Assembly: GCF_003425985.1 (NCBI RefSeq)
Contig: NZ_CP022985.1
Coordinates: 4,386,001 to 4,450,000 of the forward strand
Origin: Mariniflexile sp. TRM1-10
Lineage (GTDB): Bacteria; Bacteroidota; Bacteroidia; Flavobacteriales; Flavobacteriaceae
DNA length: 64,000 bases
Direction of reading: 5' to 3'
The notes under the pieces are model-generated. The model saw only the letters and a list, made by a program, of their open reading frames with translations. It was not told the origin of the DNA and made no database searches. The translations under genes were made by a program, and so were the position numbers. Below are positions 60,135-64,000 of this stretch, piece after piece (position 1 is the stretch's first letter; every line of letters starts with the position of its first letter).

Positions 60135-61544
60135 ATGACTATTGAACAAATATATACAGGATGTTTAGCACAAGGCGCCTATTACATAGAAAGTAACGGT
60201 GAAGTGGCTATTATAGATCCTTTAAGAGAAGTAACACCATACATTAACAAAGCGAAACGCCATGGCACAAAAATTAAATATATTTTTGAAACGCATTTCC
60301 ATGCCGATTTTGTTAGTGGCCACGTTACGCTTTCAAAACTTACCGGCGCTCCCATAATTTATGGGCCTACTGCAAATCCGTCTTTTGATGCTATTATTGC
60401 CAAAGATGGGCAGGTTTTCAAATTGGGAAATATTACCATAACAGCTTTACATACCCCTGGCCACACCATGGAAAGCACCACCTACTTACTAAAAAATGAA
60501 CACGGAAAAGACCATGCTATTTTTAGTGGAGATACGTTGTTTTTAGGCGATGTAGGCAGACCCGATTTAGCCCAAAAAGCAGCAAATATGACACAAGAAG
60601 ATTTAGCTGGATTACTTTTTGAAAGCCTCCGAAATAAAATAATGCCGTTAGCAGATGATGTTATAGTTTACCCCGCACATGGTGCCGGTTCCGCTTGCGG
60701 AAAAAACCTCAGTAAACAAACTATTGGAACTATTGGCGAGCAAAAGAAAACAAATTATGCGCTTCGTGCGAATATGACCAAAACGGAATTTATTAAAGAA
60801 GTCACAGATGGTTTATTGCCTCCTCCTCAATATTTTCCTTTAAATGTGAAAATGAACAAAGAAGGTTATGAGGATGTAGATGATGTTATTGAACGTGGCA
60901 CAACACCTTTAACCCCATTAGAATTTGAACATCTTGCAAACGAAACAGGTGCTGTTATTTTAGATGTGCGCCATCAAGATGAATTTGCTAAAGGGCATAT
61001 TCCCAGATCTATTTTTATTGGAATTGAAGGTAATTTTGCCCCTTGGGTTGGTTCCCTAATTGCTGATATAGAACAACCTATTCTTCTGATTACTCCAGAA
61101 GGAAAAGAAGAAGAAACCATTATACGCTTATCACGAGTAGGTTTCGATAAAACATTAGGCTATTTAAAAGGCGGTTTTAAAGCTTGGAAACATGCTGGGT
61201 TAGAATATGATACCATAGCATCCATTTCCGCTTCAGAATTAAAACAGACATTGGAAAAAGAACAGGTTCCTATTTTTGATGTGCGAAAAGACGGCGAGTT
61301 TAAATCTGAACATGTTCAAAATGCACACCACACCTCCCTAGATTATTTAAATGAACATCTTACCGAATTTCCTGAAGATAAAACCTTTTATCTGCATTGT
61401 GCTGGTGGTTACAGATCTGTAATAGCTGCCTCTATTTTAAAAAGCAGAGGCATTCATAACTTAATTAATATAACTGATGGATTTGCTGCCATTAAGCAAG
61501 CAGGAATCCCTGTAACAGATTACATATGCCCAACAACATTATAA
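60135..61544 (+). CDS. Persulfide dioxygenase-rhodanese fusion (CstB-like)
   Basis: 469 residues from the ATG at 60135; a TTG at 60129 would add two. Order: metallo-beta-lactamase (ETHE1-type) domain with THFHADFVSGH (iron ligands His54, His56; Asp58) and GDTLFLGDVGRPDL; a rhodanese-like domain without Cys (LDVRHQDEFAKGH ... ITPEGKEEE, inactive); and a C-terminal rhodanese with active Cys422 (LHCAGGYRS). The order dioxygenase, pseudorhodanese, rhodanese is that of Staphylococcus CstB, which turns low-molecular-weight persulfides into thiosulfate. Directly followed by a small rhodanese gene. Confidence 0.9.
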   Translation: MTIEQIYTGCLAQGAYYIESNGEVAIIDPLREVTPYINKAKRHGTKIKYIFETHFHADFVSGHVTLSKLTGAPIIYGPTANPSFDAIIAKDGQVFKLGNITITALHTPGHTMESTTYLLKNEHGKDHAIFSGDTLFLGDVGRPDLAQKAANMTQEDLAGLLFESLRNKIMPLADDVIVYPAHGAGSACGKNLSKQTIGTIGEQKKTNYALRANMTKTEFIKEVTDGLLPPPQYFPLNVKMNKEGYEDVDDVIERGTTPLTPLEFEHLANETGAVILDVRHQDEFAKGHIPRSIFIGIEGNFAPWVGSLIADIEQPILLITPEGKEEETIIRLSRVGFDKTLGYLKGGFKAWKHAGLEYDTIASISASELKQTLEKEQVPIFDVRKDGEFKSEHVQNAHHTSLDYLNEHLTEFPEDKTFYLHCAGGYRSVIAASILKSRGIHNLINITDGFAAIKQAGIPVTDYICPTTL

Positions 61545-61888
61545 TTATGGCCTTTTTTTCATTTTTATTAGGTGCTAAAGCACAAAACAGCCATATTAAA
61601 GTATTAACGCCTCAAGAGTTCAAACAACAAATTACAGGTAATTCTTTACAGTTAATTGACGTAAGAACAGCCATTGAATTTAAATCAGGACATATTAAAG
61701 GCGCAAAAAACATGGATTTTTTCTCAAGTAGCTTTAAGGCGCAATTAGAGAAATTAAATAAAGAAAAACCAGTGTATGTTTACTGCAGAAGCGGTAACCG
61801 AAGTAATAAAGCTGCTCACGTGTTAGCAAAAATGGGGTTCATCGAGATTTTCGATTTAAAAGGTGGTTTTTTAAACTGGAAAGAATAA
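61526..61888 (+). CDS. Small exported rhodanese-like sulfurtransferase
   Basis: 120 residues. Single rhodanese domain with VYCRSGNRSN (active-site Cys) and a short hydrophobic start (MAFFSFLLGAKAQ) that could be a signal peptide. Overlaps the CstB-like gene by 19 bases from 61526, or starts at the ATG at 61547 just after its stop. Probably co-transcribed and handling thiosulfate or persulfide in the envelope. Confidence 0.85.
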   Translation: MPNNIIIMAFFSFLLGAKAQNSHIKVLTPQEFKQQITGNSLQLIDVRTAIEFKSGHIKGAKNMDFFSSSFKAQLEKLNKEKPVYVYCRSGNRSNKAAHVLAKMGFIEIFDLKGGFLNWKE

Positions 61889-61907
61889 CGAGCTATTTTT
61901 AAACAAT

Positions 61908-62091
61908 GAACTCGTTTAGACTTTTTTGATTGAAGCGAAAATGTAACCCTACGCCAGCTGGCTCGTTCGCTAAAATAACCCACTGGACTGTTTTAGTGAA
62001 ATCGAAGATTCGGCGTAGCCAATGGGCCAGAAAGCGCATGGACAAAAAAAGGACAATTTTTTAGCCAATTACGAAAAGTTTAAACGAGTTC
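61908..62091. repeat. MITE-like long inverted repeat, member 3
   Basis: GAACTCGTTTAGACTTTTTT (61908-61927) and its inverse near 62078-62091 (CGAAAAGTTTAAACGAGTTC). 184 bp. Ends resemble member 2. Confidence 0.7.
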
Positions 62092-62346
62092 AATACTAAA
62101 TCCTAGATTTTTGGAGAGCTTACAACGTGAGTTCGATATAATGTAATCTGATATCCAGATGTTTGAATAGTTAAACGATATCATTACAAAACAATAGTTA
62201 TTGATAAACATACCCTGTAACTTTTAACTGTTTAACCGTGTAATCGTTGAACAAACTTCATCGGTACATCAAACTGAACTTTGAACTTTGAACTCTGAAC
62301 TTCGTGTACGTCCCTGATATAGGTTGACCACTTAAAGTCAATTTAT

Positions 62347-62745
62347 ATGAAAACAAATGTAAAATTAATTAGTAAACAACGGAAGTACTCAGAAGAGTTC
62401 AAAAAGTCCATTGTCAATGATTTTGAAAGTGGTAAATTTAGTGTTCCACAATTAGAGCGATTACATAAACTTAGTAAAGGATCAATTTACAACTGGATAT
62501 ATAAACATTCCCGGTCAAACGAGCGAGGTCAACGCATAATAGAGATGAAGGACAGCAGCACACAAAAGTTAAAAGCCCTTGAGCAACGGATCAAGGAGCT
62601 GGAGCAAACAGTTGGTAAAAAGCAGATACAGATTGATTATCTTGAAAAGATGATCGACATCGCCAAGACCGAACTTGATATCGACATCAAAAAAAACTCC
62701 AACACCCCACAATCGAGTGGTTCCTCAGGAACCAGAAGAAAATAA
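62347..62745 (+). CDS. IS3-family transposase OrfA
   Basis: 132 residues. HTH (KYSEEFKKSIVNDFESGKFSVPQLERLHKLSKGSIYNWIYKHS) followed by a leucine-zipper coiled coil (LKALEQRIKELEQTVGKKQIQI). Ends in a run of A (about 62690) that could serve the programmed frameshift to OrfB. Confidence 0.85.
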   Translation: MKTNVKLISKQRKYSEEFKKSIVNDFESGKFSVPQLERLHKLSKGSIYNWIYKHSRSNERGQRIIEMKDSSTQKLKALEQRIKELEQTVGKKQIQIDYLEKMIDIAKTELDIDIKKNSNTPQSSGSSGTRRK

Positions 62746-62753
62746 ACTTCTCT

Positions 62754-63590
62754 ATGAACCAGTTGTACAGAACCATAGGTATCAGCAAGCAGGCCGTCCA
62801 TCAGTACGCCAAGCGCCAAGCGGTCTTTGATAAAAAAGTGATGGGCTTGGTTATGGAAGCTGATCGGTTAAGGGAAGACCATCCCGGTTGTGGGGTTGAG
62901 AAGATGTACGATACATTGCGTCCCGATTTTATGGGCAGGGACCGATTTGTAGAGACGTTTATGGAGTTGGGCTATCGTTTAAAGCGCAAAAAAAACTTTA
63001 GGAGGACCACCTTTTCATCGAATGTGTCTTATCCCAACCTAATAAAGGGAATGGAGGTAAATGCACCCTCTGTAATCTGGCAGTCCGACATCACTTATGT
63101 CCGTGTCGGTGAAAAGTTTTACTATGCGGTGTTTATAATAGATGTCTATACCAAGAAAATAGTGGGCCATCAAGTTTCGGACCATATGAGGGCTTCGGCA
63201 AATATTAAAGCCCTTCAAATGGCCCTGAAAAGCAATAAAGCGCCCCAGGTACACCACTCAGACAGAGGAAGCCAGTATATATACAGTAAGTATATTGACC
63301 TTCTAAAGAGTAAAGGCTGCGAAATAAGCATGGCAAAAACAGCCCAGGACAACGCTTATGCAGAGCGCATAAACAGAACCATAAAGAACGATTATATTGA
63401 ACTCTGGAAGCCCAAAAGCTTTGAGCAGTTAAAGCGAATGGTAAAAAAAGCAGTCAACCAATATAATACCGTAAGACCACATAATAACATTGGAAGGATA
63501 AGCCCAATGGAATTTGAAAATAGATTGTTGATGAAAAGTACTTTTCATCAACAATCTATTACTATTTTTAACAATGAAATTAATGTTTAA
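62754..63590 (+). CDS. IS3-family transposase OrfB
   Basis: 278 residues, DDE integrase core: Asp in WQSDITYV, Asp in HHSDRGSQY and Glu in DNAYAERINRTIKNDY, with the 35-residue spacing of IS3. HTH_21-like N-terminal region (MNQLYRTIGISKQAVHQYAKRQ). In a different frame from orfA, so a fusion transposase would be made by frameshifting. Looks intact. Confidence 0.9.
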   Translation: MNQLYRTIGISKQAVHQYAKRQAVFDKKVMGLVMEADRLREDHPGCGVEKMYDTLRPDFMGRDRFVETFMELGYRLKRKKNFRRTTFSSNVSYPNLIKGMEVNAPSVIWQSDITYVRVGEKFYYAVFIIDVYTKKIVGHQVSDHMRASANIKALQMALKSNKAPQVHHSDRGSQYIYSKYIDLLKSKGCEISMAKTAQDNAYAERINRTIKNDYIELWKPKSFEQLKRMVKKAVNQYNTVRPHNNIGRISPMEFENRLLMKSTFHQQSITIFNNEINV

Positions 63591-63721
63591 AATCGGTCAA
63601 CTCTAATCAGGGAAGTTCATCGTGCTTCTAATATGGTACTTCTAACATCTAACTTAGTCAAAATTTATATCGAACCCAGATTTACACTAAGCCTGTTTGT
63701 TTTAAGAATCGATCATGTAAA

Positions 63722-64000
63722 TTAAAAAATTTTAAGTACAATGGGTGAAATCAAATGTTGTGTATTGGATAATTTAATACTTAACCCATCTTTATTAAAC
63801 TTAAATGATTCCATTTTACCTCCTAGAATTTCTACTTCATCTAATTCTTCATTATAGTATGGACTATCAGTTGCCAATGACTTGATAATGACTTCTTCGT
63901 TATTTTCAGGACACTCCATTATCACAGCATAAAGAATATCTCCTTTTTTAGTAAACCTAATGTCCTTTGAAGAATAAGGGACTCCTTTTCCTTCATTAAA
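63722..64000 (-). CDS. Alpha-L-fucosidase (GH29), C-terminal part
   Basis: Partial: the frame is open to the window edge and the minus strand reads FNEGKGVPYSSKDIRFTKKG, then DILYAVIMECPEN, typical of the C-terminal part of GH29 alpha-L-fucosidases. The catalytic domain lies outside. Exported in family members; it would cut fucose from algal or animal glycans. Confidence 0.7.
   Translation of the reverse strand, partial: FNEGKGVPYSSKDIRFTKKGDILYAVIMECPENNEEVIIKSLATDSPYYNEELDEVEILGGKMESFKFNKDGLSIKLSNTQHLISPIVLKIF

Larger units (their letters stand above)
62311..63613 (+). mobile_element. IS3-family insertion sequence
   Basis: About 1.3 kb. Inverted ends TCCCTGATATAGGTTGACC (62311-62329) and GGTCAACTCTAATCAGGGA (63595-63613) match in 16 of 19 positions. 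Two ORFs (orfA, orfB) with IS3-type transposase. No target-site duplication is evident. Confidence 0.85.

Overview
The window comes from an AT-rich member of the Bacteroidota, almost certainly a Flavobacteriaceae. The evidence is a SusC/SusD pair, RteC, Bacteroidota-type tyrosine integrase, TAnnTTTG promoter boxes, DUF6520 and RibB/degenerate RibA fusion, and TCATTCTGAGCGCAGTCGAA-type interspersed repeats.

Layout. Positions 1-3.7 kb are chromosomal: ribB fusion gene, a KdnA-like aminotransferase, a nitroreductase and tRNA-Ser(TGA). From 3749 to 57506 lies a ~53.8 kb integrative genomic island. A 27-bp copy of the 3' end of tRNA-Ser recurs exactly at 57480-57506, a tyrosine integrase starts just inside the left end, and near-identical 'arm' repeats lie inside both ends. 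I find no relaxase, coupling protein or conjugation genes, so it looks like a non-self-transmissible island. To the right, 57.7-64 kb is chromosome again: tRNA-Arg(TCT), a Crp/Fnr regulator with a sulfur-detoxification set (TauE/SafE exporter, CstB-like persulfide dioxygenase-rhodanese, small rhodanese), an IS3 element and the 3' end of an alpha-L-fucosidase gene.

Inside the island, 5.3-14.7 kb holds minus-strand genes arranged like integron gene cassettes: each of several genes is bracketed by complementary GTT.../...AAC boxes next to attC-like palindromes, with no integron integrase in the window. Cargo includes an Mrr-like nuclease, Shedu (SduA), another PD-(D/E)XK protein, a HhH-GPD-like protein, an HNH protein and a HEPN-motif protein. 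A ~300-450 bp unit recurs four times between them. It carries a 40-residue membrane-protein ORF (intact once, decayed three times), a terminator, a conserved TAnnTTTG promoter box facing the next gene, and an attC-like palindrome. I regard this repeating terminator/promoter cassette as the most novel object here. Then follow a nuclease-STAND NTPase (Avs-like) with a small XRE regulator (14.9-18.2 kb), a SusC/SusD/S9-peptidase/DUF6520/MauE/AraC nutrient or peptide locus (18.8-29.3 kb), RteC and replication/regulation-like genes (29.5-33.4 kb), an AbiE toxin-antitoxin pair with palindromic operators (33.5-35.3 kb), a type I restriction system hsdM-hsdS-prrC-hsdR (35.3-42.3 kb), a TM0106-type nuclease-exonuclease-helicase (42.5-45.9 kb), and an SOS mutagenesis module yedK-dnaE-dinB with a divergent LexA-like repressor (47.2-53.0 kb) that is flanked by ~230-bp direct repeats. 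Last come a gene-poor repeat-rich stretch and a compact operon (DUF5675, two small membrane proteins and an unknown 252-residue protein).

How it works together: the island is mostly a defence and genome-maintenance store. The PrrC anticodon nuclease embedded in the type I system would act as a second line if a phage disables restriction. HsdS carries four 12-bp TAEL repeats that can change its specificity. The mutagenesis module and repair-like cassettes add DNA-damage functions.
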